Shown here in pieces: positions 6,987-15,953 of a stretch of DNA of 27,807 nt; within the stretch, counting starts at the first letter, position 1, and each line of letters opens with the position of its first letter. Location of the stretch: positions 1 to 27,807 of the forward strand of contig JBPOIX010000198.1 in assembly GCA_052034175.1 (NCBI GenBank), read 5' to 3'. The DNA is from UBA668 sp052034175. Its GTDB lineage: Bacteria; Actinomycetota; Acidimicrobiia; Acidimicrobiales; Ilumatobacteraceae. The notes under the pieces were generated by a model. It was given only the letters and a program-made list of their open reading frames with translations, made no database searches and was not told the DNA's origin. The translations under genes were made by a program, and so were the position numbers.

Positions 6987-7727
6987 TCAGTAGCTGCCGT
7001 CGCCTTCGTGCACCGGTGCGGCGGCCGGGCCGCGGCGGCGGTCGTTGGCCGTCTTGGCGATGGCCAACACCCAGCACGTGATGGCACCGAGGCTGAACAG
7101 AAACCACTGCACGGCGTAGCCGAAGTGCGGGCCCTCACCAAGGTCGGGTGCGGGCACCACGTCCAGGGCCGCGTCGTCCGGTGTGGCGGAGATCCGGTCG
7201 AGCACGAACGGCACCGGCTGCTGGCCCACCTGTTCGGCGAGGGCGTTCGGGTCGAGCCGGTAGATCAGCACCGGGGAGGTCGCATTCGCCAACTGGCCGG
7301 TGCCGTTGCCCTCGGGGAGCTGGAGGCGCCCGGTGACGGTGACCGGGCCCGTGGGCAGGGACGGTGCGGGGTCGCTCAGTGAGGCGTACCCGCGATCCAC
7401 CACCACCACCCGGCCGTCCTCCAGTTGCAGCAGGCCGATCAGGTCGTAGCCGACGGAGTCGAAGGTGAGGCGGAACTCGGGTGCGGGCAGGTAGGTGCCC
7501 TCGGCCACCACCGTGCGGAAGCGCCAGTCCTCCAGGTCGGCGTCGGCCGGGACGTCGGCAAGGGCGATCGCCGGTTCCTCGGCGCGGGCTTCCACCAGGG
7601 CGTTGTAGGCGCGCCGCTCGTCGAGGCGGCGGAGCTGCCAGAAGCCGAGGCTGACCATGGCCGCCACCATGGCCACGAAGAACAGGTGCACGAGCAGCCA
7701 CTTGGGGGAGAAGAAGGTCCGCAGCAT
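6987..7727 (-). CDS. SURF1-family cytochrome oxidase biogenesis protein
   Basis: This 246-residue protein has the SURF1 layout. TM1 (~11-31, LLVHLFFVAMVAAMVSLGFWQL) leads into the family signature GFWQLRRLDER, followed by a periplasmic beta-rich domain (VVAEGTYLP; VVVVDRGYA; VTGRLQLPE) and TM2 (~212-234, HFGYAVQWFLFSLGAITCW), whose YAVQWF is a SURF1 hallmark. SURF1 assists heme a insertion and assembly of subunit I of cytochrome c oxidases. That matches the heme O synthase on the other side of clpS and the two oxidases downstream. The start ATG at 7727 has a TACCCT hexamer 7 nt upstream and no ribosome site, suggesting its own leaderless transcript. Confidence 0.92.
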   Translation of the reverse strand: MLRTFFSPKWLLVHLFFVAMVAAMVSLGFWQLRRLDERRAYNALVEARAEEPAIALADVPADADLEDWRFRTVVAEGTYLPAPEFRLTFDSVGYDLIGLLQLEDGRVVVVDRGYASLSDPAPSLPTGPVTVTGRLQLPEGNGTGQLANATSPVLIYRLDPNALAEQVGQQPVPFVLDRISATPDDAALDVVPAPDLGEGPHFGYAVQWFLFSLGAITCWVLAIAKTANDRRRGPAAAPVHEGDGSY

Positions 7728-7734
7728 GCGGCCG

Positions 7735-7740
7735 AGGGTA
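7735..7740 (-). promoter_or_regulatory. Predicted -10 TACCCT for SURF1 (leaderless)
   Basis: On the minus strand TACCCT is followed by 7 nt and then the SURF1 ATG. This matches TANNNT at the distance expected for transcription starting at the initiation codon. Confidence 0.45.
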
Positions 7741-7761
7741 GTGCGCGCCGGCCGCCGGACA

Positions 7762-7782
7762 CCCGGCCGCTGGGCGGCCGGG
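7762..7782 (-). terminator. 9-bp GC hairpin after clpS
   Basis: CCCGGCCGC (7762-7770) pairs with GCGGCCGGG (7774-7782) around a TGG loop, just 3' of clpS on the minus strand and upstream of the SURF1 promoter. It would separate the two minus-strand transcripts. Confidence 0.5.
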
Positions 7783-7796
7783 GCGACCGGCCAGGG

Positions 7797-8093
7797 TCAG
7801 TCGTCGCGCTGCATCGTGGCCCACAGGCCGTGCTCGTGCAGGCGGAACACATCCAGCTCGGCCTTTTCCCGCTGACCGCTGCTGACCACCGCCCGGCCCT
7901 TGTGGTGCACGTCCAGCATCAACGATTCGGCCTTCTCGCGGCTGTAGCCGAACACCTTCTGCAGGACCATCGTGACATAGCTCATCAGGTTGATCGGGTC
8001 GTTCCAGACCAGCACGATCCACGGCCGGTCGGGTACGACCTCGTCGTCGACGGAGGGTTCGTCCTGGCGGACGGGGGAGACGACGGGTGGCAC
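7797..8093 (-). CDS. clpS: ATP-dependent Clp protease adaptor ClpS
   Basis: This 98-residue protein has the ClpS core: PWIVLVWNDPINLMSYVTMV (the NDPIN stretch forms the N-degron pocket), VFGYSREKAESLMLDVHHKG, RAVVSSG.RE.AE, and the C-terminal LHEHGLWATM. ClpS docks on ClpA/ClpC and delivers proteins with N-terminal Leu, Phe, Tyr or Trp for degradation; the disordered acidic N-terminus (DEPSVDDEV) is the usual extension. GTG 8093 is chosen because a CACAAT -10-like hexamer ends 6 nt upstream and no other start precedes the core. It is divergent from ctaB with an 82-bp shared promoter region. Linkage to respiration genes is positional only. Confidence 0.93.
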   Translation of the reverse strand: MPPVVSPVRQDEPSVDDEVVPDRPWIVLVWNDPINLMSYVTMVLQKVFGYSREKAESLMLDVHHKGRAVVSSGQREKAELDVFRLHEHGLWATMQRDD

Positions 8094-8099
8094 CCTGCC

Positions 8100-8105
8100 A
8101 TTGTG
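8100..8105 (-). promoter_or_regulatory. Possible -10 CACAAT for clpS (leaderless)
   Basis: On the minus strand CACAAT is followed by 6 nt and then the clpS GTG. It deviates from TANNNT at the first base. Confidence 0.3.
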
Positions 8106-8161
8106 CCGTGGCGGCGGGTGGTGCACCAGCCACGGGTGGCCGGTCGGGCGGCGGACACCTC

Positions 8162-8167
8162 TACGAT
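8162..8167 (+). promoter_or_regulatory. Predicted -10 TACGAT for ctaB (leaderless)
   Basis: TACGAT lies 8 nt before the ctaB ATG (8176). No Shine-Dalgarno is present in the 8-nt gap, consistent with a leaderless mRNA. Confidence 0.5.
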
Positions 8168-8175
8168 TGGGCCCT

Positions 8176-9123
8176 ATGTCACCCGGCTCCCGCCCGATCG
8201 TGCCGTCCCGGATCGCCCCGGGCGGGGTGGCCCATGGCGGCCGGCGCACCCCCACTTCCCGCCTCGGCGGGTTCGTGGCGCTCACCAAGCCGCGCATCAT
8301 CGAGCTCCTGCTCATCACCACCGTGCCCACGATGGTGCTGGCCGAGCAGGGCTGGCCGAGCACCATGCTCGTGCTGGTCACGCTCATCGGCGGCACCCTC
8401 GCGGCTGGTGGCGCCAACGCCATCAACATGGTCATCGACCGGGATATCGACGCCGTGATGCCCCGCACCCAGGGCCGCCCCCTGGTCACCGGCCTGGTCT
8501 CGCCCACCGAGGCAATGGTGTTCGCCCTCCTGCTAGAGGCAGTGGCGTTCGCCGTGCTCTGGATCTGGGCCAACCTGTTGTCGGCCATCCTCGCCTTCTC
8601 GGCGATGCTGTTCTACGTCTTCATCTACTCGCTGTGGTTGAAGCGCACCTCCACCCAGAACATCGTCATCGGCGGCGCCGCCGGTGCGGTACCCGTGCTG
8701 GTCGGCTGGTCCGCCGTGCGGGACAACGTGGAGTGGGCGCCCGTGGTGCTGTTCGTCGTGATGTTCCTCTGGACGCCACCCCACTTCTGGGCGCTTGCCA
8801 TCCGTTACTCGGAGGACTACCGCGCCGCCAACGTGCCGATGCTGCCGGTGGTGGACACCGCGATGGCCACAGCCCGCAAGATGACGCTGTACACGGTGGT
8901 GATGGTGGCCTTCACCCTGGTGCTGTGGCCGGTGGGCGAACTGGGCTGGATCTACGGCGTCGCGGCCATCCTGCTGGGTGCCCTGTTCATCGCCGGCACC
9001 GCCCAGCTCATCGGCACCCCCACGCCGGAACGGTCGATGAGGGTGTTCGCCTACTCGATCACCTATGTCACCCTGCTCTTCGCCGCCCTCACCATCGACG
9101 TCCTCGTCGAGCACGGTGTCTGA
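8176..9123 (+). CDS. ctaB: Protoheme IX farnesyltransferase (heme O synthase)
   Basis: This 315-residue UbiA-superfamily prenyltransferase has about nine TM helices. The first active-site loop is N-A-I-N-M-V-I-D-R-D-I-D with MPRTQGRPL, the Asp-rich Mg-diphosphate site and heme-side Arg motif of CtaB. The second loop is FLWTPPHFWALAIRYSEDYRAANVPMLPVV, also diagnostic. It adds a farnesyl group to heme b to make heme O, the precursor of heme A used by the aa3-type oxidases encoded downstream. No heme A synthase (ctaA) is in the window. The poorly conserved ~28-residue N-terminus fits the ATG 8176 start 8 nt after a -10 hexamer. Two stem-loops follow its stop. Confidence 0.95.
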   Translation: MSPGSRPIVPSRIAPGGVAHGGRRTPTSRLGGFVALTKPRIIELLLITTVPTMVLAEQGWPSTMLVLVTLIGGTLAAGGANAINMVIDRDIDAVMPRTQGRPLVTGLVSPTEAMVFALLLEAVAFAVLWIWANLLSAILAFSAMLFYVFIYSLWLKRTSTQNIVIGGAAGAVPVLVGWSAVRDNVEWAPVVLFVVMFLWTPPHFWALAIRYSEDYRAANVPMLPVVDTAMATARKMTLYTVVMVAFTLVLWPVGELGWIYGVAAILLGALFIAGTAQLIGTPTPERSMRVFAYSITYVTLLFAALTIDVLVEHGV

Positions 9124-9180
9124 GGATTTCCCCTCAGAGGACGGCATGTGGGTAATCTCGCGGTTCGAGAGCACCCACAT
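9121..9180 (+). terminator. Two consecutive stem-loops after ctaB
   Basis: The first stem, TGAGG (9121-9125, containing the ctaB stop) with CCTCA (9132-9136), is small. The second is larger: ATGTGGGT (9146-9153) pairs with ACCCACAT (9173-9180), and inside it TCTCG (9156-9160) pairs with CGAGA (9166-9170) around CGGTT. The two stem halves are separated by AA/GC internal bulges. It could end ctaB or sit in the 5' leader of the oxidase-like gene that starts at 9234. Confidence 0.5.
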
Positions 9181-9233
9181 CGACCGATCGCTGGCCGCCG
9201 GAGCGCGCCCGGGATGAAACGAGTTCGCAGCCT

Positions 9234-10880
9234 ATGACCACCATCGAGACACATGCACCCGGAGCCGAGCCGATCGGCACCGGCTTGGCGTGCATCACCG
9301 ACTGGGTCACCACCACCGACCACAAGAAGATCGGCCGCCTCTACATCGGCACGTCGGTGCTCGCTGCCCTGGCCACGCTGGTCGTGGTCGGCCTGTTGGC
9401 CCTGGAGCGAATCGACATCAGTCGCGAGCTCCTCGACGGCGGCTCGCTCACCCAGTTGTTCACCCTGCAGCGCTTCGGCCTCCTCTATCTGGTGCTCGCA
9501 CCGGCGGTGGTCGGCATTGCAGTCGCCGTCGTGCCGATGCAGATCGGCGCTCGTTCGATCGCCTTCCCCCGCCTCGCCGCGGCGGGCTACTGGGCCTGGC
9601 TGTTCGGCGTCGGCCTCGGCGTGTACGCCACCGTGATGAACGGTGGCCCGAACGGCGGTGAGGGTCGCTTCTACGACCTGTTCGTGCTCTCCACGATCCT
9701 GGCGCTGGCCGGCCTGCTGGCCAGCATGGGCAGCGTTGCCGTGTCCGTGCTCACCACCCGGGCGCCGGGCATGAACATGCGTCGCCTGCCGTACCTCGCG
9801 TGGGCCAGCCTGGTCGGCGGCCTGGGCATGCTCGTGGCCCTGCCGGTGCTGATGGGCGTGCTGCTGTACCTCTACGTCGGCCACCACTACAACCCCACCG
9901 GCACGGAGTTCGGTGGCAACCAGGAGTTCGCCACGTGGGCCGGTTTCGGGTTCACCCAGCCGCTCACCTTGCTGTTCCTGCTGCCCGTGCTCGGTGCAGG
10001 TGCGGACATCGTGGCCACCGCCACCGGGCGCCGCCTGGCCCCGCGCGGCGGGCTGTACCTGGCCCTCGGCCTGGCCGGCCTGGCCTTCGTGGCCGGTGCC
10101 ACCCAGGGCACGGCCTCGATCGCCGACGGCTTCAGTGCCCTCGGCTGGACGGACAAGCTGTCCCAGCTGCTGCCCTACGGCATTGCCTACGGCCTGCCGG
10201 CGCTGGGTGTGTTCCTGGCCACGGCGCTGGTGCTGCAGCAGCTGCGCAACAAGCCGCGGATGCTCGGTGGCGTGCTGCTCGCCGTTCCTGCCCTGCTGGT
10301 CGGGGTGCTCGGCGCCGCGGCCTCCGTGCTCGGTGGCGTGGGCGGCACCAAGTTGCCCGGCACCACCTTCGAGGAAGGCACCCTGTTCGCCCTCACCGCG
10401 GCCGGCCTGCTCGGTGGCTTGGCCACTCTGGTCCACTGGGCGCCGAAGTTCACCGGCCGCACCGTGCCCACCAAGCCGCTGCTCCCGATCGCCCTGCTCG
10501 GCCTGGCCGGTGGCGCGCTGGGTGCGCTCGGCCCGATGATCGCCGGCTTCGCCGAACAGCCCTCCGGCATCTTCCCGGCCGTTGAGGGCGGGAGCGACTC
10601 GATCGTCAACTTCACCGCCGTCGACGGCCCGTCGGAGTTGTGGAACTCCATCGCCCTCGCCGGCGCGGCGGCCCTGCTGCTGGCCGTGCTGGCCGCGGTG
10701 GCGGTGCTGCTGCGGGCGTGCGCCAAGGGCGATGTCGCCGGCGACGACCCGTACGGCGGCCTCACCCTGGAGTGGGCCACCACATCCCCGGCCCCGGTGG
10801 ACAACTTCGCGGACGTGCACATCGTGCGTTCCGCCGAGCCGCTGCTCGACCTCAAGATCTCGAACGGGAGCGACGCCTGA
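9234..10880 (+). CDS. Ligand-less cytochrome c oxidase subunit I-like protein (pseudo-CoxI)
   Basis: This 548-residue, ~12-TM protein is clearly homologous to heme-copper oxidase subunit I. It opens ITDWVTTTDHKKIGRLYIGT, keeps VVPMQIGARSIAFPRL, TTRAPGMNMRRLP and WAPKFTGR, and ends DPYGGLTLEWATTSPAPVDNF. Yet every metal-binding histidine is replaced when aligned by eye with the A1 and A2 subunits I of this window: helix II His is Q79, the CuB His of HPEVY is Q242 (and its Tyr is L246), the HH pair is T290-Q291, and the helix X heme ligands are G382 and L384. It therefore should bind neither heme nor CuB in the canonical way. The frame is intact and the non-ligand signatures are kept, which argues against decay. 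It overlaps the next gene by one base. Scaffold, assembly or regulatory roles are guesses. Confidence 0.9.
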   Translation: MTTIETHAPGAEPIGTGLACITDWVTTTDHKKIGRLYIGTSVLAALATLVVVGLLALERIDISRELLDGGSLTQLFTLQRFGLLYLVLAPAVVGIAVAVVPMQIGARSIAFPRLAAAGYWAWLFGVGLGVYATVMNGGPNGGEGRFYDLFVLSTILALAGLLASMGSVAVSVLTTRAPGMNMRRLPYLAWASLVGGLGMLVALPVLMGVLLYLYVGHHYNPTGTEFGGNQEFATWAGFGFTQPLTLLFLLPVLGAGADIVATATGRRLAPRGGLYLALGLAGLAFVAGATQGTASIADGFSALGWTDKLSQLLPYGIAYGLPALGVFLATALVLQQLRNKPRMLGGVLLAVPALLVGVLGAAASVLGGVGGTKLPGTTFEEGTLFALTAAGLLGGLATLVHWAPKFTGRTVPTKPLLPIALLGLAGGALGALGPMIAGFAEQPSGIFPAVEGGSDSIVNFTAVDGPSELWNSIALAGAAALLLAVLAAVAVLLRACAKGDVAGDDPYGGLTLEWATTSPAPVDNFADVHIVRSAEPLLDLKISNGSDA

Positions 10881-11455
10881 TGCACGCACTACCTTCGGCT
10901 GCCGCGGCCCCGCGCCGCCAGGTCTTCATCGGCACCGCGCTGGCCGGTGCTGCGGCTGCGGCCGCCCTCGGCGGGATGCTCGCCCTGTGGTGGCGGTTCC
11001 GCAGCGAGGCGCTCGCCTCTGTCGGTTCGTGGGTTCCGGCCGACGTCTCCATCCCGATGGTCCCGGCCAACGTGATGCTGATCGCCTGCCTGCCGATCTG
11101 CATCTTCGCCCAGTGGGCCGTGTACGCCGCCAAGCGTGGCGACAAGCCGCACGCCGGCGTGGCCCTCGGCCTGGTGGCCCTGTTGGGCCTGGCCTTCATC
11201 AACGCCCAGGCGTACATCTTCGCCGTGATGAAGTTGCCGGTGGGTGAGGGTGCCTACGGCGCCATGTTCTACGCCCTCACCGGCGTGCTGATGGTCCTGG
11301 CCATCGGCGGGGTGGCGTTCAGCGCCATCGTGGCTTTCCGCTTCCTGGGCGGTCGCACGACCGACGTGGAAGTCGTGTCGGCCCACGCGCTCTACTGGTA
11401 CGTCTTCAGCGCGGGGTACTCCGTGCTGTGGTTCGTGGTCTACGTGACGAAGTAA
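10880..11455 (+). CDS. Degenerate cytochrome c oxidase subunit III-like membrane protein
   Basis: This 191-residue protein has five predicted TMs. Its C-terminal half follows subunit III: QWAVYAAKRGDKPHAGVALG, LLGLAFINAQAYIF, GAYGAMFYALTGV and a final HALYWYVFSAGYSVLWFVVYVTK that parallels the ALYWHFVDVVW...VYL end of CoxIII. Conserved functional residues are altered: the helix III glutamate after QAY is replaced by Ile, the G-F-H-G-x-H-V stretch lacks both His, and YWHFVD has become YWYVFS. It thus mirrors the loss of key residues in the upstream subunit I homologue. The ATG shares one base with the previous stop (TGATG). It probably forms a membrane complex with its neighbours. Confidence 0.82.
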   Translation: MHALPSAAAAPRRQVFIGTALAGAAAAAALGGMLALWWRFRSEALASVGSWVPADVSIPMVPANVMLIACLPICIFAQWAVYAAKRGDKPHAGVALGLVALLGLAFINAQAYIFAVMKLPVGEGAYGAMFYALTGVLMVLAIGGVAFSAIVAFRFLGGRTTDVEVVSAHALYWYVFSAGYSVLWFVVYVTK

Positions 11456-11464
11456 CGAGGAACG

Positions 11465-12598
11465 ATGTTCACCACCGGTTCGAAGCTCTTCATCGGAGCG
11501 ACGGTTCTCTCCGTCGTCAGTGCCCTCCTGTTCGCCGTCTGCGTCGACGGTGAGGCCAGCGCGGTCGGCACCATCGGCATGCTCTCCGCCTCGGCGGTGT
11601 TCGCCTTCCTGGCGGGCATCAACCTCTTCGTCCGGGACACCAACGCCCCGGCGATGCAGCCCGGCATCGAGTACACCGCCAACGCTGCCCGCCGGCCCGT
11701 GCGCAACACCGGCTGGCCGCTGATCGCCGCCCTCGGCGTGGCCGGCCTGGCCATCGGCGCCGTCAGCAAGCCCGTCGTCTTCAAGGCGGCGCTCGTGGTG
11801 GTGCTGGCAGCCCTCATCGAATGGACGGTCTCGGCCTGGAGCGAACGCGCCAGCGACGACGACCACTACAACGGCGGCATTCGCAGCCGGGTGCTGAACC
11901 CGCTGGAGTTCCCCGTGGTCGCCGCCGTCGGCCTGGCCGCCATCATCTACGCCTTCTCCCGAGTGATGCTGTCGGTGGACAAGAGCGCCGGCCGCGTGGT
12001 GTTCATCGCCATCGGCGCGTTGCTGCTCGCCGGGGCGTTCATCATCGCCGGCCGCCGCGGTGCCGCCCGGCGCACCGTGGCCACGGTGTGCACCGTCGGC
12101 GCCTTCGCCCTGGTGGGTGTGGGCGTGGCCTCGGCAGTCTCCGGCCAGCGGCACATCGAAGAGCACGAGACGGCCATGTCCGACCCCGCAACGCTGTGCC
12201 TGGAGGGCGTGGAGGAAGAGCACCTGGACAAGGGCTCCCCCGGTGCACCGTCGGCATCCGCCAGCGTGTTCGCCACGATCGTCGCCCAGGCGGACGGTTC
12301 GCTGGTTGCGGTGCCGAGCGGCGCCAACCTGGCATCGGGTTCGTCGCTCACGGTCAGCCGCGGGGCGCAGATCACCGTGCTGTTCCGCAACGACACCGAC
12401 GAAGCGCAGCGGCTCACCGCCCGCCTCGGCAAGGTGGGCGACGCCGAGGAGATCGTGTCCTGCACGGCTGGGGTGGAGCCCGGCGAGGAAGGCTTCCTCA
12501 GCTTCAAGGCCACCGTCGTTCAAGGCGCGAGCACGGAGCCGCTGGCCCTGCAGCTCGGTGGCGACGAGACCGCCAGCGTCGAGCTGTTGGTGCCCTGA
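11465..12598 (+). CDS. Subunit IV (CtaF)-like membrane protein with C-terminal cupredoxin-like domain
   Basis: This 377-residue protein has seven predicted TMs (about 8-28, 34-56, 82-100, 103-122, 145-165, 171-191, 198-218) and an exported C-terminal domain. The first ~125 residues resemble actinobacterial oxidase subunit IV (CtaF), including the ...GWPLIAALG... third helix. Residues ~265-377 have a beta-sandwich pattern (TVSRGAQITVLFRNDTDEAQRLTA; EIVSCTAGVEPGEEGFLSFKATV) like a cupredoxin, but lack the C-x3-C-x3-H-x2-M set of CuA and the His of type 1 copper; only one Cys is present. It may stand in for subunits IV and II in a complex with the two upstream proteins. ATG 11465 has a GAGGAA ribosome site. 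The stop overlaps the next gene. Confidence 0.8.
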   Translation: MFTTGSKLFIGATVLSVVSALLFAVCVDGEASAVGTIGMLSASAVFAFLAGINLFVRDTNAPAMQPGIEYTANAARRPVRNTGWPLIAALGVAGLAIGAVSKPVVFKAALVVVLAALIEWTVSAWSERASDDDHYNGGIRSRVLNPLEFPVVAAVGLAAIIYAFSRVMLSVDKSAGRVVFIAIGALLLAGAFIIAGRRGAARRTVATVCTVGAFALVGVGVASAVSGQRHIEEHETAMSDPATLCLEGVEEEHLDKGSPGAPSASASVFATIVAQADGSLVAVPSGANLASGSSLTVSRGAQITVLFRNDTDEAQRLTARLGKVGDAEEIVSCTAGVEPGEEGFLSFKATVVQGASTEPLALQLGGDETASVELLVP

Positions 12599-13050
12599 GG
12601 CGCCTTTCTGCGGCCCTTGCCGCCGTCGGTGCCCTTGGCGGCACTGCCGGCGTGCTGAGCAGTTGTGCGGCGGCCCCTGCTGGGGTGCGCATCGAGGATG
12701 CCTGGGTGCGGCCCACCCCTCCCGGCACCGATGAGGCGTCGATCTACCTCGTCGTCAGCAACGGCCTGGCGGCCGATGTCTTCGTCACCGGCGGTGCCGC
12801 GGCCCCGTGCATGCTGGTGTCCGTCCACCTCACCGAGACGGGCGCCGACGGGGTGAGCACGATGGGCGACGCCGACGGCCGGGTCACCCGGGTGCCCGCC
12901 GGCGGCCAGCTCCGGTTCGAGCCCCTCGGCCTGCACCTGATGTGCCACGGCCTGGCCGCGCCACTGGTGGAAGGCGACCACTTCGCGCTCACGGTGGAGT
13001 TCCAAGGGGCCGATCCGCGCACCGTGGATGTGGTCGTCACCGACCGGTAA
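12595..13050 (+). CDS. PCuAC-type copper chaperone lipoprotein (probable CTG start)
   Basis: This protein of about 151 residues starts RRLSAALAAVGALGGTAGVLSSC, a signal peptide with lipobox-like LSSC, then IEDAWVRPTPPGTDEASIYLVVSN. The PCuAC fold follows, with the copper pattern H (VSVHLTETG), M (VSTMGD) and HLM (LGLHLMCHG), then PLVEGDHFALTVEFQG. Such proteins carry Cu(I) to the CuA/CuB sites of oxidases outside the membrane. No in-frame ATG, GTG or TTG precedes the signal peptide; CTG at 12595 overlaps the previous TGA as CTGA, so re-initiation is suggested. GTG 12652 would delete the signal peptide. It lies directly before the A2 oxidase operon. Confidence 0.82.
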   Translation: MRRLSAALAAVGALGGTAGVLSSCAAAPAGVRIEDAWVRPTPPGTDEASIYLVVSNGLAADVFVTGGAAAPCMLVSVHLTETGADGVSTMGDADGRVTRVPAGGQLRFEPLGLHLMCHGLAAPLVEGDHFALTVEFQGADPRTVDVVVTDR

Positions 13051-13068
13051 CGCGCCGGCAGTGGATGT

Positions 13069-13082
13069 GGGACTTTGGTCCC
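13069..13082. promoter_or_regulatory. DevR/DosR-like palindrome before the A2 oxidase operon
   Basis: GGGACTTTGGTCCC is a perfect GGGAC-N4-GTCCC inverted repeat, the core of the mycobacterial DosR/DevR box. It is centred 46 bp before the ATG at 13122. If CACACT (13106-13111) is the -10, the site would centre near -42.5, the usual position for an activator touching sigma. The binding protein is not in the window. Confidence 0.55.
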
Positions 13083-13121
13083 TGGTCGCATCGGGAAGGG
13101 CTGGGCACACTTGCCCCCGCC

Positions 13122-13886
13122 ATGGCTACGAGACCTACTTCCGCGCGCAAAGACTGGATCTTCTTCGGAGTCTTCTGGGTGCTGCTCACCATCATCGGGA
13201 TCGCCCTGCCGATGTGGGCCAACCTGCTGCCTTCGGACAGTTACGCGCGAGAGGCCGAGATCGGCGACCACGCCTACAAGCTGCTGCTGCTGCTCGCGGC
13301 GCCGGTGTTCGCCGGTGTGGCGGCGATGCTGCTCACGATCTTCCTGCGCCAGGTGGACCATCGCACGAGCGAAGAGGTTCCGGTGGAGGACGGGCCGCCC
13401 ACCCAGCCGAAGAAGGGCTTCGTGCCCGTGTGGCTGGTGGTCACCGGTGCCCTGGCGCTGCTGCTGGCCATCAACCCCGGCTTCGTCGGCCTCAAGGAGA
13501 TCCGTGGCGAGTCCTCGGCCGACGTCGTCATCAAGGTCAAGGCGATGCGCTGGTCATGGGCGTTCACCTATGAGGACGGCCAGCTGAGCACGGAGGAGCT
13601 CGTGCTCCCGGTGGACCAGCGGGTGCGCTTCGAGATCGAATCGGCGGACATCGTGCACTCGTTCTGGGTGCCGGCGTTCCGCACCAAGCTGGACGCAGTG
13701 CCCAACCGCACGACGATCCTGTACATCACCCCGGAGAAGGTGGGCGACGGCGCCAACGACTCCACCCTGCGGGTGCAGTGCGCCGAGCTGTGCGGCATCG
13801 ACCACACGGCGATGGTGGTGCCGGTGCGAATCGTGGAAGAAGACGAGTACAACGCGTGGCTGGACAGCCTCGCAGGGGGGAACTGA
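13122..13886 (+). CDS. coxB: Cytochrome c oxidase subunit II (CuA), A2-type oxidase
   Basis: This 254-residue protein has a TM at ~12-33, a second at ~50-75 and a third hydrophobic segment at ~101-117, followed by an exported CuA domain. The aromatic electron-entry stretch is MRWSWAFTYE (~142-151). All CuA ligands are present: H179 (IVHSFW), C220, E222, C224 (CAELC), H228 and M231. The domain receives electrons from a c-type cytochrome and passes them to heme a. There is no fused cytochrome c, unlike the second oxidase's subunit II, so it presumably uses the separate cytochrome c at 18320 or another donor. ATG 13122 matches the start of the hydrophobic region. A palindromic regulator box precedes it; subunit I follows after 6 nt. 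Confidence 0.93.
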   Translation: MATRPTSARKDWIFFGVFWVLLTIIGIALPMWANLLPSDSYAREAEIGDHAYKLLLLLAAPVFAGVAAMLLTIFLRQVDHRTSEEVPVEDGPPTQPKKGFVPVWLVVTGALALLLAINPGFVGLKEIRGESSADVVIKVKAMRWSWAFTYEDGQLSTEELVLPVDQRVRFEIESADIVHSFWVPAFRTKLDAVPNRTTILYITPEKVGDGANDSTLRVQCAELCGIDHTAMVVPVRIVEEDEYNAWLDSLAGGN

Positions 13887-13892
13887 GCAACC

Positions 13893-15707
<1,815 letters not shown>

Positions 15708-15710
15708 GCC

Positions 15711-15953
15711 ATGTCCGACCCCAGGACCACACCCGCCGAGCAGGCGGAGATGCGCCGCCGGTACAGCATGGCCATGAAGAAGGGCGTTGCTGCGGCGCTC
15801 GCCCTGGCCGTGTTCAGCATCGCCGAATACATCCTGTCCAACGAGATCGACAACCCCACCTGGTACATGGTGCCGTTCATGTTCCTCAAGGGCTGGGTCA
15901 TCCTCGACATGTTCATGCACGTTCGGGCGCTGAAGCATGGGGGTTCGCACTGA
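15711..15953 (+). CDS. Small cytochrome c oxidase subunit IV
   Basis: This 80-residue protein has two TMs: ~24-42 (GVAAALALAVFSIAEYILS) and ~51-70 (WYMVPFMFLKGWVILDMFMH). The MFLKGWVILDMFMHVRAL ending matches the small caa3/COX4-type subunit (prokaryotic cytochrome c oxidase subunit IV family), which packs against subunits I and III. It sits between subunits I and III, the usual place. It is preceded by GGAGGT 10-15 nt upstream. Its TGA shares one base with the ATG of subunit III. Confidence 0.85.
   Translation: MSDPRTTPAEQAEMRRRYSMAMKKGVAAALALAVFSIAEYILSNEIDNPTWYMVPFMFLKGWVILDMFMHVRALKHGGSH

Noticed and set aside
9234..10880. Interpretation of the subunit I homologue as a decaying pseudogene or NO reductase
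   Set aside because: There is no stop or frameshift in 548 codons and structural signatures are kept. NO reductases retain the His ligands, which are absent here.
9063..12523. Long minus-strand open frames opposite the oxidase-like module
   Set aside because: They have composition typical of antisense shadows (Gln/His/Gly/Arg) and the plus strand carries clear oxidase-family signatures.
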